Source: JAUZQZ01 sp036985955 (GTDB lineage: Bacteria > Pseudomonadota > Zetaproteobacteria > Mariprofundales > Mariprofundaceae). Taken from it: a DNA stretch of 17,197 nt. The notes under the pieces were generated by a model, which was not told where the DNA came from, searched no databases, and was given only the letters and a program-made list of their open reading frames with translations. The DNA is taken from positions 1 to 17,197 of the forward strand of contig BTQQ01000019.1 in the NCBI GenBank assembly GCA_036985955.1, given 5' to 3'. Made by a program: the position numbers and the translations under genes. Every line of letters starts with the position of its first letter. Within the stretch, counting starts at the first letter, position 1. Below are positions 1 through 7,284 of the stretch, piece after piece.

Positions 1-2
1 GA

Positions 3-527
3 GCTCCCATTGCTCTGGTTTTCGGTGTTCGCTATCTCTACCAGACGCCCCAGGGGCGTTACCAGATTGACAAGTTATTGCTGAATCTTCCCGTCATGGG
101 CGATGTGCTGCGCAAGGGGGCAGTGGCACGTTTTTGCCGGACATTTTCAACGTTGGCCGCCGCCGGCGTACCAATTCTTGAGGCGATGGATACCGTGGCG
201 GAAACTGCGGGCAACATGATTATCGAAGAAGCGGTGCTTGCGGCCAAGGAATCAATCAGCCAAGGGCAGACATTGGCCATGCCACTTGAGCAAAGTGGAG
301 TTTTTCCCGTGATGGTGACGCAAATGATCAGTATTGGCGAGGAAACGGGTAGCCTGGAAGACATGCTGGGCAAGATCGCGGACTTCTATGAAGAAGAAGT
401 AGATACCGCAGTGGATAATATGACAGCATTGATGGAACCCCTTATCATGGCTTTTTTGGGCGTCGTGATTGGCGGGCTTGTTATTTCGATGTATTTGCCC
501 ATCTTCCAGATGGCTTCGGTGATTTAA
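3..527 (+). CDS. pilC: Type IV pilus inner-membrane platform protein PilC (3' part only)
   Basis: This is the last 174 codons of a PilC/GspF-family gene; the start lies left of the window and the reading frame is open to the edge. PilC is the polytopic inner-membrane platform on which the PilB and PilT ATPases act during pilus extension and retraction. The visible part is the second GspF domain. It begins near LPVMGDVLRKGAVARFCR, continues through LAAAGVPILEAMD and GEETGSLEDMLGKIADFYEEE, and ends in the family's last membrane helix with GGLVISMYLPIFQ, which is nearly diagnostic for PilC of pili rather than GspF of type II secretion. Its neighbours pilS, pilR and pilD support this. The stop is followed by a 116-nt gap to the likely pilS start. 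In that gap I see no convincing terminator or promoter. Confidence 0.95.
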   Translation, partial: APIALVFGVRYLYQTPQGRYQIDKLLLNLPVMGDVLRKGAVARFCRTFSTLAAAGVPILEAMDTVAETAGNMIIEEAVLAAKESISQGQTLAMPLEQSGVFPVMVTQMISIGEETGSLEDMLGKIADFYEEEVDTAVDNMTALMEPLIMAFLGVVIGGLVISMYLPIFQMASVI

Positions 528-628
528 TTCGGGCTATTCGTGGAAAATTCAGACTAATATCCAATCCTGTCATTCTTTGATTCGCATAGCGGAAACAGCC
601 AGTTCTCTACCCCATGGCTGGGGCTCTC

Positions 629-633
629 AGGAG
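629..633 (+). promoter_or_regulatory. Ribosome binding site that decides the pilS start
   Basis: AGGAG lies 10 nt upstream of the ATG at 644. The earlier in-frame ATG at 614 has no such site in front of it. Just upstream, CAGCCA (596-601) can pair with TGGCTG (615-620), a possible small leader hairpin ending 8 nt before the Shine-Dalgarno. That hairpin is weak. Confidence 0.6.
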
Positions 634-643
634 TAACAGGTTT

Positions 644-2290
644 ATGGGACAGGACACAGGTCAGCCTTCCGGCTTACAATCAGAAATAAGCGGTAAAACC
701 GGGCATCAGATAAAGCATCTGCTGATTGCCAGGGCCATTATTGCGGCACTGCTAATGCTTACCATCGCTTACTTTTATTTTTACCCTTTACCAAGGATGC
801 AGCGCGGCATGCTGGTAACTGCGGTACTGCTTCAGGCCCTTTTGCTCCTGGTGCAATGGAAGTTGACAAACACACGTGTTTCTCAGGGTGTGCAGATTGG
901 CTTCCAACTTCTGGGCGACATGTTCCTCGTATCGGTGCTGGTATTTGTTACGGATGGGCTGGCCAGTCCTTTTGTTTTGCTGTTTGGTCTGCTTATTATT
1001 GCGGCCGGAACCCAGATGCAGGTCATGCTATCGCTTACCGTGGCTCTTGCTGCAAGCGGGTGCTATCTGGGAAGTGTCTACATAGCTGCATGGCATGATC
1101 AACATGCGCTTTCGGTCAATGAGTCCCTGTCTGTTTTGATGCAGGTGTCCGCTTTGCTGCTTGTTGGCGGCGTCATGGGTTATATTGCGCGCCGTCAACA
1201 ACGGCTGCTCGTGGAGGGTTCACAGGTTGTCCGCATGCACCGCAAGCTGAAGGCGTTGCATGGACAGGTGATGGAGACCATGCATGATGGCGTGCTTGTT
1301 CTGGATGAAGCTTATTATATATCGGATTGTAACCGGGCCGCATGTTCCATGCTGGCCGCGGGCAGTGATATCCAGGGGATGCTTTTGCCCATGGTGATGC
1401 AGTTACCGGCACAACTGCAACATTTCTTTGAAGATGGAAACAGGCATGCTTGCCGATGTGAATACGAAAAACAGGGACGGGTATTGTTGATCATGGCCGT
1501 ACAAATGCCGGAAGGTAATGAACAGGCCAAATGGCTAATGTCTCTGGTGGACATAACAGATTTTCGTCAGCTTGAACAAAAGCTGGCGGGTCAGGAAAGA
1601 CTGGCGGCAATGGGACGCATGGCCGCTATGCTGGCACATGAAATCCGTAATCCCCTGCAAAGCATTGGGCAGGCCGTTGAAATCCTCTCAGAAGGGAAGA
1701 GCCATCAACGGCGGGAAGTGGGCAATATTATGCGGGAGGAGGTTCAACGTCTTGATCATCTGGTATCGGACATGCTGGACTATGCGAAACCCCTGTATCC
1801 CAAGCCGGAACCTGTTGCCGTATCCGATGTGATCCATGCGGCGATTAAGCAAGTAGATGCACAGGGAAATATGGATATCCACCTTAACTGTACGATCAGT
1901 GAGCTTGAAATTGATACCAGTCACTTACGGTTGGTGCTCGACAACCTGCTGCGCAACGCGATGCACGCAAGCCCGGCGGTGGGTAGCATTCACATTCGTA
2001 TGACGGGCGATGGACAATGGAAGCTCGAAGTGGAAGATGAAGGCGGTGGTGTGCCCGAGGCAATGAGACAGCATGTATTTGAACCCTTTGTCAGTGGCAA
2101 AGTGGATGGCGCGGGATTGGGGTTGGCTACGGTGTGGCAGGTATGCCAGTCCAATGGCTGGAAAATTACGGTGGGTGACTCGAACGGAAAAGATGAAAAA
2201 AAAGGTGCTATATTTACTGTGACCGGGCCACTTTACACAGCGGAAAATAGATCTGAAGGAGAAGAATTTGGCCAGCGTATTACTGGTTGA
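644..2290 (+). CDS. pilS: PilS-like membrane sensor histidine kinase
   Basis: Sensor kinase of the PilS/PilR pair, which in Pseudomonas and relatives controls pilin transcription. I take the ATG at 644 (548 aa) because AGGAG sits 10 nt before it; an ATG at 614 would add ten residues without a ribosome site. The N-terminal third holds about six membrane helices, as in PilS, followed by a PAS-like segment around GQVMETMHDGVLVLDE. The phosphoacceptor motif LAHEIRNPLQSIGQA carries the His, codon 1637-1639 (residue 332). The ATPase domain follows, with N box LDNLLRNAMHAS, G1 box EDEGGGVP, F-like EPFVSG and G2 box GAGLGLA. All catalytic boxes look intact. The 3' end overlaps pilR by 23 nt, so the two are probably translationally coupled. 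The assignment rests on architecture and neighbours; what it senses cannot be read from the sequence. Confidence 0.9.
   Translation: MGQDTGQPSGLQSEISGKTGHQIKHLLIARAIIAALLMLTIAYFYFYPLPRMQRGMLVTAVLLQALLLLVQWKLTNTRVSQGVQIGFQLLGDMFLVSVLVFVTDGLASPFVLLFGLLIIAAGTQMQVMLSLTVALAASGCYLGSVYIAAWHDQHALSVNESLSVLMQVSALLLVGGVMGYIARRQQRLLVEGSQVVRMHRKLKALHGQVMETMHDGVLVLDEAYYISDCNRAACSMLAAGSDIQGMLLPMVMQLPAQLQHFFEDGNRHACRCEYEKQGRVLLIMAVQMPEGNEQAKWLMSLVDITDFRQLEQKLAGQERLAAMGRMAAMLAHEIRNPLQSIGQAVEILSEGKSHQRREVGNIMREEVQRLDHLVSDMLDYAKPLYPKPEPVAVSDVIHAAIKQVDAQGNMDIHLNCTISELEIDTSHLRLVLDNLLRNAMHASPAVGSIHIRMTGDGQWKLEVEDEGGGVPEAMRQHVFEPFVSGKVDGAGLGLATVWQVCQSNGWKITVGDSNGKDEKKGAIFTVTGPLYTAENRSEGEEFGQRITG
2257..2261 (+). promoter_or_regulatory. 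Ribosome binding site for the TTG start of pilR
   Basis: AGGAG inside the end of pilS lies 6 nt before TTG at 2268. This supports TTG as the true start, because the receiver domain begins directly afterwards (SVLLVEDD) and no ATG is available in this position. Confidence 0.65.
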
Positions 2291-3737
2291 AGATGACAAG
2301 AATGCTCGCCGCTTGATGGCTCTTGGTTTGGAAGGAAAGGGTCATAATGTGACCATCTGTGTGGGTCCCGGTGAGGCCGAAACGGCGCTAACACAGGAGC
2401 GTTTCGAGGTTGTACTGACTGATCTGCGCATGGAAGGCAGGGATGCCGGCCTGGATGTGGTGCAAATGAGCGTGCGCGAACAACCGGAGGCTCGCGTATT
2501 ACTTGTGACCGCTTATGCCAGTGCCGAAACGGCGGTGGAAGCCTTGAAGCATGGTGCATTTGATTATCTGACCAAACCGGTTTCCGGCGAAGATCTCGCT
2601 CAGGCCGTGGAATGTGCTTTGGCGGATATTGAAGAAAACAGAGGACAGGGGACAGAGGGTGGAGGAAAGAGGACAGGGGACAGAAGGCAAAGGACGGAAG
2701 ACAGAAGGCGGAGGACGGAGGACGGAAAACAGAGGAAAGAGGATAGAAGACAAAGGACGGAAGACAGAAGGCGGAAGACAGAGAATGAAGGCTTAATCGG
2801 ACAATCCATTTCCATGCGGCGTGTCCGGGAACGGCTTCTGCGCGTGGCCAGAAGGGATTTTACAGTGCTTATTTCCGGCGAGTCCGGTACGGGGAAAGAG
2901 GTTGCTGCCCGTTTTGTCCATGCACATTCCAGCAGAAGCGGAGGCTCCTTCGTGCCGGTGCATTGCGGTGCAATTCCTGCCGATCTTTTCGAGTCTGAGC
3001 TGTTCGGCCATGTTCGCGGGGCGTTTACAGGCGCTGGGAGCGACCGTTTCGGTTTGATGGAATCGGCGGATGGCGGCACGCTGTTTCTCGACGAAATTGG
3101 CGATATGCCTTTGTCCATTCAGGTCAAGCTGTTGCGTGTGCTGCAGGATCACCGGGTTCGCCGGGTCGGTGCGGAGGAAGAACGGAAAATAGATGTGCGC
3201 GTGGTTGCCGCAAGCAACCGTGACCTCGCGGCAGAGGTTGAGCGCGGCAACTTTCGGCAGGATCTTTTTTACCGCCTGAATGTAGTACCGGTGCATATGC
3301 CGCCCCTGCGGCAGCGACAGGAAGATATTCCGCTATTGGTGGATCACCTTCTGATGCGCTGGACACAGGGAGAGGAGCGGCTTCGCCTTGCGCCAGAGAC
3401 CATGAAGAAATTGGCCAGTCTTCCTTTGCCGGGCAATGTCCGGGAACTGGAAAATCTCTTGCAGCGGATGATCGCCCTTGCGGATGATGCTGTGCTCACC
3501 CCATCTATTTTGAATGAATTGCACATGGAGGAAGTGCAGGGCAAGGAATTATCCCTACGGCAGTTGCAGGAGGATGGTATAAATATGGATGATGCACTGG
3601 AGGATGTGGAACGCCGTCTGGTGCGGCAGGCGTTGGATGAAAGTCATGGCAATATCACCAGAGCTGCGGAACTTCTTGGCGTCAGCTTTCGTTCATTACG
3701 TTACCGTTTGCGCAAGCTGGGGCTCAAGGCATCGTGA
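2268..3737 (+). CDS. pilR: PilR-like sigma-54-dependent response regulator with a heptad-repeat linker
   Basis: NtrC-family activator and partner of PilS. The receiver domain (about 1-120) has the acidic pair EDD near the start, the phospho-acceptor D52 (LTDLRMEG), a Thr in LLVTAYAS and K103 (YLTKP). Residues 125-173 are a highly charged linker of seven heptapeptides. The AAA+ domain follows, with Walker A GESGTGKE (K210), the sigma-54 contact loop GAFTGA at 251-256 and Walker B GGTLFLDEIGD (D275, E276). A Fis-type helix-turn-helix ends the protein (NITRAAELLGVSFRSLRYRL). The intact GAFTGA loop predicts action at sigma-54 promoters; the classical target, pilA, is not in the window. At 489 aa it is about 45 residues longer than usual PilR proteins, almost exactly the 49-residue linker. 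The stop overlaps the pilD start by 3 nt. Confidence 0.92.
   Translation: MASVLLVEDDKNARRLMALGLEGKGHNVTICVGPGEAETALTQERFEVVLTDLRMEGRDAGLDVVQMSVREQPEARVLLVTAYASAETAVEALKHGAFDYLTKPVSGEDLAQAVECALADIEENRGQGTEGGGKRTGDRRQRTEDRRRRTEDGKQRKEDRRQRTEDRRRKTENEGLIGQSISMRRVRERLLRVARRDFTVLISGESGTGKEVAARFVHAHSSRSGGSFVPVHCGAIPADLFESELFGHVRGAFTGAGSDRFGLMESADGGTLFLDEIGDMPLSIQVKLLRVLQDHRVRRVGAEEERKIDVRVVAASNRDLAAEVERGNFRQDLFYRLNVVPVHMPPLRQRQEDIPLLVDHLLMRWTQGEERLRLAPETMKKLASLPLPGNVRELENLLQRMIALADDAVLTPSILNELHMEEVQGKELSLRQLQEDGINMDDALEDVERRLVRQALDESHGNITRAAELLGVSFRSLRYRLRKLGLKAS
2641..2787 (+). repeat. 21-unit degenerate heptanucleotide tandem repeat inside pilR
   Basis: This tract divides without any slip into 21 consecutive 7-mers of the type GAGGACA, GAAGACA or GAAGGCG, almost wholly purine except for one C per unit. 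Because 7 and 3 share no factor, three units make 21 nt and the product is a 7-residue repeat, seven copies of forms such as RRQRTED and RRRRTED. Within it, one 25-nt stretch occurs exactly twice, at 2688-2712 and 2751-2775, offset by 63 nt (nine units). The total of 147 nt is divisible by three, so the pilR frame is kept. The strand asymmetry creates spurious antisense reading frames rich in Ser, Leu and Pro. Confidence 0.93.
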
Positions 3738-4501
3738 TTCCTCTGGTGGCCGGATGTGTGCTGTTGGGGTTGATGTTCGGAAGTTTTGCCAATGTGTTGG
3801 TGCATCGTTTGCCAAGAGGAGAATCCATTGTCTTTCCCGGTAGCCGTTGCCCGTCCTGTGGTCATTCGCTCTCATGGTATGAAAATATTCCGCTAATCTC
3901 CTGGCTGATATTACGGGGGCATTGTCGTCATTGCGATAAACCAATTTCTATACGTTACCCCCTGTTGGAACTGTGTCTTGGTTTAACATGGGGATATATG
4001 GCCTGGCATTTTGGCTGGGGAATGGAACTCGTGATGGCCCTGGTTTTCAGTATGATGTTATGGGTGTTGACATGGATCGATCTGGAGACCGGGCTGCTGC
4101 CTGATGTCATAACTCTTCCGGGTATCGCTATCGGCATCATTTTTGGCATAGCTCTGGGATATTTACAGGATAGCGTGATTGGAGCCGTAGCGGGTTACGG
4201 CTTGTTCTGGCTGGTTGCCAGGGCATTTTTTCTTTTGACTGGCCGCGAAGGACTGGGTTACGGCGATTTTAAACTATTGGCGATGTTGGGCGCTTTTTTG
4301 GGTTGGCAAGCGCTTCCCTTTATTGTCTTTATTTCGTCATTCTGTGGTGCGGTTATTGGCAGCATTTATTTATTTCTGACACGCAAACATGTGCGGGCAC
4401 AAATTCCTTTTGGGCCCTATCTGGCGGCATCGGGTATGATCTGGTTGTTGTGGGGTTCCGATTTGTTAAGATGGTATCTTGATGTGATCAAGCCTGCATG
4501 A
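3734..4501 (+). CDS. pilD: Prepilin peptidase / N-methyltransferase PilD
   Basis: Inner-membrane aspartic protease that removes the leader peptide of type IV prepilins and N-methylates the new N terminus; it may also serve type II secretion pseudopilins. The 255-aa protein has the N-terminal methylase-associated domain with GSFANVLVHRLP and the zinc-binding four-cysteine set C39-x2-C42 and C64-x2-C67. The peptidase part follows with its two catalytic aspartates, D116 (WIDLETGLLPD) and D178 (GLGYGDFK). About seven to eight membrane helices are apparent. The GTG start overlaps the pilR stop (GTGA), and the end overlaps the coaE ATG, so pilR, pilD and coaE look coupled. Neither cysteine pair nor aspartate is missing, so it should be the full bifunctional enzyme. 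Confidence 0.96.
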   Translation: MIPLVAGCVLLGLMFGSFANVLVHRLPRGESIVFPGSRCPSCGHSLSWYENIPLISWLILRGHCRHCDKPISIRYPLLELCLGLTWGYMAWHFGWGMELVMALVFSMMLWVLTWIDLETGLLPDVITLPGIAIGIIFGIALGYLQDSVIGAVAGYGLFWLVARAFFLLTGREGLGYGDFKLLAMLGAFLGWQALPFIVFISSFCGAVIGSIYLFLTRKHVRAQIPFGPYLAASGMIWLLWGSDLLRWYLDVIKPA

Positions 4502-5091
4502 TAGCACGAGTCGGACTGACCGGTGGCATCGGTAGCGGAAAATCAACTGTGGCAAAGAGATTTTCAGAATTTGAAATTCCGGTTCTGGATCTGGATGAAG
4601 TCGGCAAGCGTCTGACATCGCAACCGGATTACCTTGCGATACTGGTCAATGCATTCGGCGACAGGATATTACGTGAAGATGGAAGTCTGGATCGGCGCAA
4701 ACTGGCGCGTATCTGTTTTTCCGATGCTGAAAAAACAAAGTGCCTGAATCAGATTATGCATCCGCCTATTTGGGACGAAGCAGAGGCCTGGCTCGCCCGC
4801 CAGCATGCGTGCTATGCATTGATTGAGGCATCCGTGCTGATTGAATCCGGTGGTGTATCCCGAATGGATGATGTGGTGGTGGTGGTGGCCGACGAAAATA
4901 TTCGTCGTGAACGCATACTGGCCAGCAGAGATATGGATGCAGCGTCTTTTGATGCTATTGTTCAACGGCAGTGCAATGATGATGCCCGATGCGCAACAGC
5001 GAGTTATGTAATCTGTAATAATGCTGACTTGTCCGCCTTGCATACAAAAATTGACATACTTCATCACCAGCTTATGAAAAAATATTCGTGA
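4498..5091 (+). CDS. coaE: Dephospho-CoA kinase
   Basis: Cytosolic kinase for the last step of coenzyme A synthesis, phosphorylating the 3'-hydroxyl of dephospho-CoA with ATP. The P-loop is at the very start, GLTGGIGSGKSTV, followed by FEIPVLDLDEVGKRL, the family's substrate-site region, then MHPPIWDEAEAWL and the lid-type stretch ENIRRERILASRDMD. At 197 aa it has normal length. The ATG overlaps the pilD stop as ATGA and no separate ribosome site is evident, implying coupled translation. Linkage of pilD and coaE is common in proteobacteria and does not imply a functional link to pili. The tail of the gene contains a possible promoter for rho. Confidence 0.95.
   Translation: MIARVGLTGGIGSGKSTVAKRFSEFEIPVLDLDEVGKRLTSQPDYLAILVNAFGDRILREDGSLDRRKLARICFSDAEKTKCLNQIMHPPIWDEAEAWLARQHACYALIEASVLIESGGVSRMDDVVVVVADENIRRERILASRDMDAASFDAIVQRQCNDDARCATASYVICNNADLSALHTKIDILHHQLMKKYS
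5051..5078 (+). promoter_or_regulatory. Possible sigma-70 promoter for rho in the coaE tail
   Basis: A consensus TTGACA (5051-5056) is followed after 16 nt by TATGAA (5073-5078, 4 of 6). A second perfect TTGACA at 5098-5103 has only a poor -10 (TAGCAA) after 17 nt. Either would give rho an untranslated leader of about 100-140 nt. Matches like this occur by chance, so confidence is low. Confidence 0.35.
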
Positions 5092-5132
5092 ATGTGATTG
5101 ACAGCAATGCATACCGAGTGTAGCAATTGCCC

Positions 5133-5159
5133 ATTGCCATTGATTGGCGATCCTTTTCC
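5133..5159 (+). terminator. Weak hairpin with short T-run between coaE and rho
   Basis: ATTGCCA (5133-5139) pairs with TGGCGAT (5145-5151), seven base pairs with one G-T, around a 5-nt loop; CCTTTTCC follows. It may terminate the pil-coaE transcript, or act as a leader structure or attenuator for rho if the promoter lies upstream. The stem is not GC-rich and the T-run has only four T residues. Confidence 0.35.
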
Positions 5160-5221
5160 TCACAATCCATCGTTGTTTTGTTTAATACCAATTAATCATC
5201 ATTTCCCGGAGTAAAAATACC

Positions 5222-6784
5222 GTGTCATCCAATATTTCTGAGATAAACCCTCAATCGTCTGATACAGAAAACGAAGCAGCCGTGCAGAAAAAGCCCGCAG
5301 TCCGGGGAAGACGGCGTAAGCCGGATATGGACGCCGGAGAGGAAAAACCTGCCGGACAGGAAATGAAATCAGACGCATCCATGGATAGCCAGGAAACGGA
5401 TGCAGGACACCCATCACGTCATGGCGGACAAAGCGGAAACCGTGCGCGACGCAAAAATGGTGAAAATCGTGGTCACCGGCGCAGGAATGAGCATGCTGAG
5501 GAGCCACTTTCGGAGGAAGCCAAAGGTATTCAGATGAATCTGCGTGAAGTCTCACAGATGGCGCCGCAGGCATTGCTTGAACTGGCCGAATCCCTTGGCA
5601 TTGAAAATGCAGCAGGTATGCGCAAGGCGGAGCAGGTCTTCGCAATCCTCAAGGCTCATGCCCAGCGGAGCGGCACCCTATACAGTGAGGGTGTGCTCGA
5701 AATTCTTCCTGACGGCTTTGGTTTCCTGCGCTCACAGGAAGCGAATTATCTGGCAGGCCCTGATGATGTTTATGTTTCCCAGAACATGGTCCGGCGGTTC
5801 TCACTGCGTAAAGGCGACACGGTGGCGGGCGAAATCAAATCACCACGTTCCGGCGAACGTTATTTTGCGCTCAAGACAATCGACCTGATTAATGGTGAAG
5901 AGCCCAAGGTTGCCAAGACCAAGGTGTTGTTTGATAACCTGACACCGTTATATCCGGATAGTGGACTGAGACTGGAAGTGGAAGGTTCCAGGGACATTAC
6001 CGGCCGTGTCATTGACATTGTTTCACCCATTGGGGGTGGACAACGGGGATTGCTGGTAGCACCGCCCCGAACAGGCAAGACCATGATGATGCAATCCATC
6101 GCTCATTCCATCGAGGCCAACCATCCTGATGTTGTGTTGATGGTTCTGCTGATCGACGAGCGGCCCGAAGAGGTCACCGATATGAAGCGTTCGGTGAAGG
6201 GTGAGGTGATTTCATCAACCTTTGACGAACCGGCGCAGCGCCATGTGCAGGTAGCTGAAATGGTTATCGAAAAAGCCAAGCGCCTGGTGGAACACGGTAG
6301 GGATGTGGTTATTTTGCTGGATTCCATTACCCGGCTGGCCCGTGCCTACAACACCGTTGTTCCGTCTTCCGGCAAGATTTTGTCCGGTGGCGTGGATTCC
6401 AATGCACTGCACCGCCCCAAACGGTTCTTCGGTGCGGCGCGCAACATTGAAGGAGGCGGTAGTCTGACAATTATTGCCACTGCACTGGTGGATACCGGCA
6501 GCAAGATGGACGAGGTGATCTTCGAAGAGTTCAAGGGTACTGGCAATATGGAAATCAGGCTGGACCGGAAGCTTGTGGATAAACGCGTTTTCCCGGCCAT
6601 TGATATTGCACCTTCGGGCACACGCAAGGAAGAATTGCTGATTGATCGCGAAGTACTGCAGAAGATTTGGGTGCTGCGAAAGATTCTCTCGCCCATGGGA
6701 ACGGTGGATGCCATGGAGTTTCTACTGGATAAACTGGGGCAGACCAAGAACAACGCGGAATTCTTTGATAAGATGAATCAGTAG
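5222..6784 (+). CDS. rho: Transcription termination factor Rho with N-terminal extension
   Basis: Hexameric RNA-dependent ATPase and helicase that terminates transcription. From M105 the protein follows E. coli Rho closely: MNLREVSQMAPQALLELAE, the primary RNA-site motif DGFGFLRS (D164), and YLAGPDDVYVS. The ATPase part has Walker A PPRTGKT (K286), Walker B DVVILLDSITRLARAYN, and the secondary-site loops LSGGVDSNALHRPKRFFGAARN and EEFKGTGNMEIRLDR. The first 104 residues are an extra, disordered-looking segment full of Lys, Arg, Glu, Asp, Ser and Gly, e.g. RGRRRKPD and NRARRKNG. I take the GTG at 5222 because GGAG lies 10 nt before it and the frame is open; an internal ATG at 5534 would give an E. 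coli-sized protein. At 520 aa it is about 100 longer than the 419-aa E. coli protein. It converges with the next gene. Confidence 0.97.
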   Translation: MSSNISEINPQSSDTENEAAVQKKPAVRGRRRKPDMDAGEEKPAGQEMKSDASMDSQETDAGHPSRHGGQSGNRARRKNGENRGHRRRNEHAEEPLSEEAKGIQMNLREVSQMAPQALLELAESLGIENAAGMRKAEQVFAILKAHAQRSGTLYSEGVLEILPDGFGFLRSQEANYLAGPDDVYVSQNMVRRFSLRKGDTVAGEIKSPRSGERYFALKTIDLINGEEPKVAKTKVLFDNLTPLYPDSGLRLEVEGSRDITGRVIDIVSPIGGGQRGLLVAPPRTGKTMMMQSIAHSIEANHPDVVLMVLLIDERPEEVTDMKRSVKGEVISSTFDEPAQRHVQVAEMVIEKAKRLVEHGRDVVILLDSITRLARAYNTVVPSSGKILSGGVDSNALHRPKRFFGAARNIEGGGSLTIIATALVDTGSKMDEVIFEEFKGTGNMEIRLDRKLVDKRVFPAIDIAPSGTRKEELLIDREVLQKIWVLRKILSPMGTVDAMEFLLDKLGQTKNNAEFFDKMNQ

Positions 6785-6798
6785 GGGTTCAATTTTAA

Positions 6799-7284
6799 TC
6801 AAGTGTTGGTCATCAGGTAGTCCAATAGAGGATCGGCGTTTGCCGCGAGCAGATGAAACATCTTTTCAAAACCGTCGTTGCCACCGTAGTAAGGGTCGGG
6901 TACATCCGGCGGGATATTCGCATCCGATTCAAACTGGCGCATCATCAGTACAGTTTTCCTGCCTGCCCCCATAGCCAATAAATCTTCTTTGTTATTCGTG
7001 TCCATGGCCACAAACCAGTGCCAGTGGGAAATATCTGGTGGCGTAATCTGCATGGCCCGGTGCCTGTTCAGGTCAATACCATGTGCTTTAGCGGTAGCCG
7101 CTGATCGGATATCGGCCCCACTTCCAACGTGCCAGTCGCCCGTTCCTGCCGAAGCAAAGCAGAATTGATGATCCAGCCCACGGACAAGGGCGCGTTCACG
7201 TACAATGGCTTCAGCCAGCGGTGAACGGCAGATATTCCCCAGACAGACAAATAATATACGGGTGGGTCTAACCTTTTTGGGCAT
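6799..7284 (-). CDS. Low-molecular-weight protein tyrosine phosphatase
   Basis: Cytosolic phosphatase of the LMW-PTP family (Wzb/Etp/YwlE type, also arsenate-reductase-like). The catalytic P-loop is near the N terminus: C14-LGNIC-R20-SP, the nucleophile Cys and phosphate-binding Arg of the CX5R motif. The general-acid Asp is in DVPDPYYG (D130). The 161-aa length is standard. In Wzb-type systems the target is a tyrosine autokinase of exopolysaccharide export, but YwlE-type enzymes act on phosphoarginine, and sequence alone does not decide between them. The start overlaps the end of tsaB by 17 nt, so galU, tsaB and this gene look like one operon; galU next door mildly favours a polysaccharide role. 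It ends 14 bp from the rho stop. Confidence 0.92.
   Translation of the reverse strand: MPKKVRPTRILFVCLGNICRSPLAEAIVRERALVRGLDHQFCFASAGTGDWHVGSGADIRSAATAKAHGIDLNRHRAMQITPPDISHWHWFVAMDTNNKEDLLAMGAGRKTVLMMRQFESDANIPPDVPDPYYGGNDGFEKMFHLLAANADPLLDYLMTNT

Noticed and set aside
528..613. Promoter for pilS in the pilC-pilS gap
   Set aside because: TAATAT at 555-560 resembles a -10 box, but no -35 lies at a suitable distance and no sigma-54 GG-N10-GC pattern is apparent.
614..643. Earlier ATG start for pilS at 614
   Set aside because: No ribosome site precedes it, while AGGAG is correctly placed for the ATG at 644.
2499..3118. Antisense reading frames across the pilR repeat, rich in Ser-Val-Leu-Cys-Pro
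   Set aside because: They arise from the strand-asymmetric 7-nt array, have no ribosome sites and lie inside a fully conserved pilR frame.
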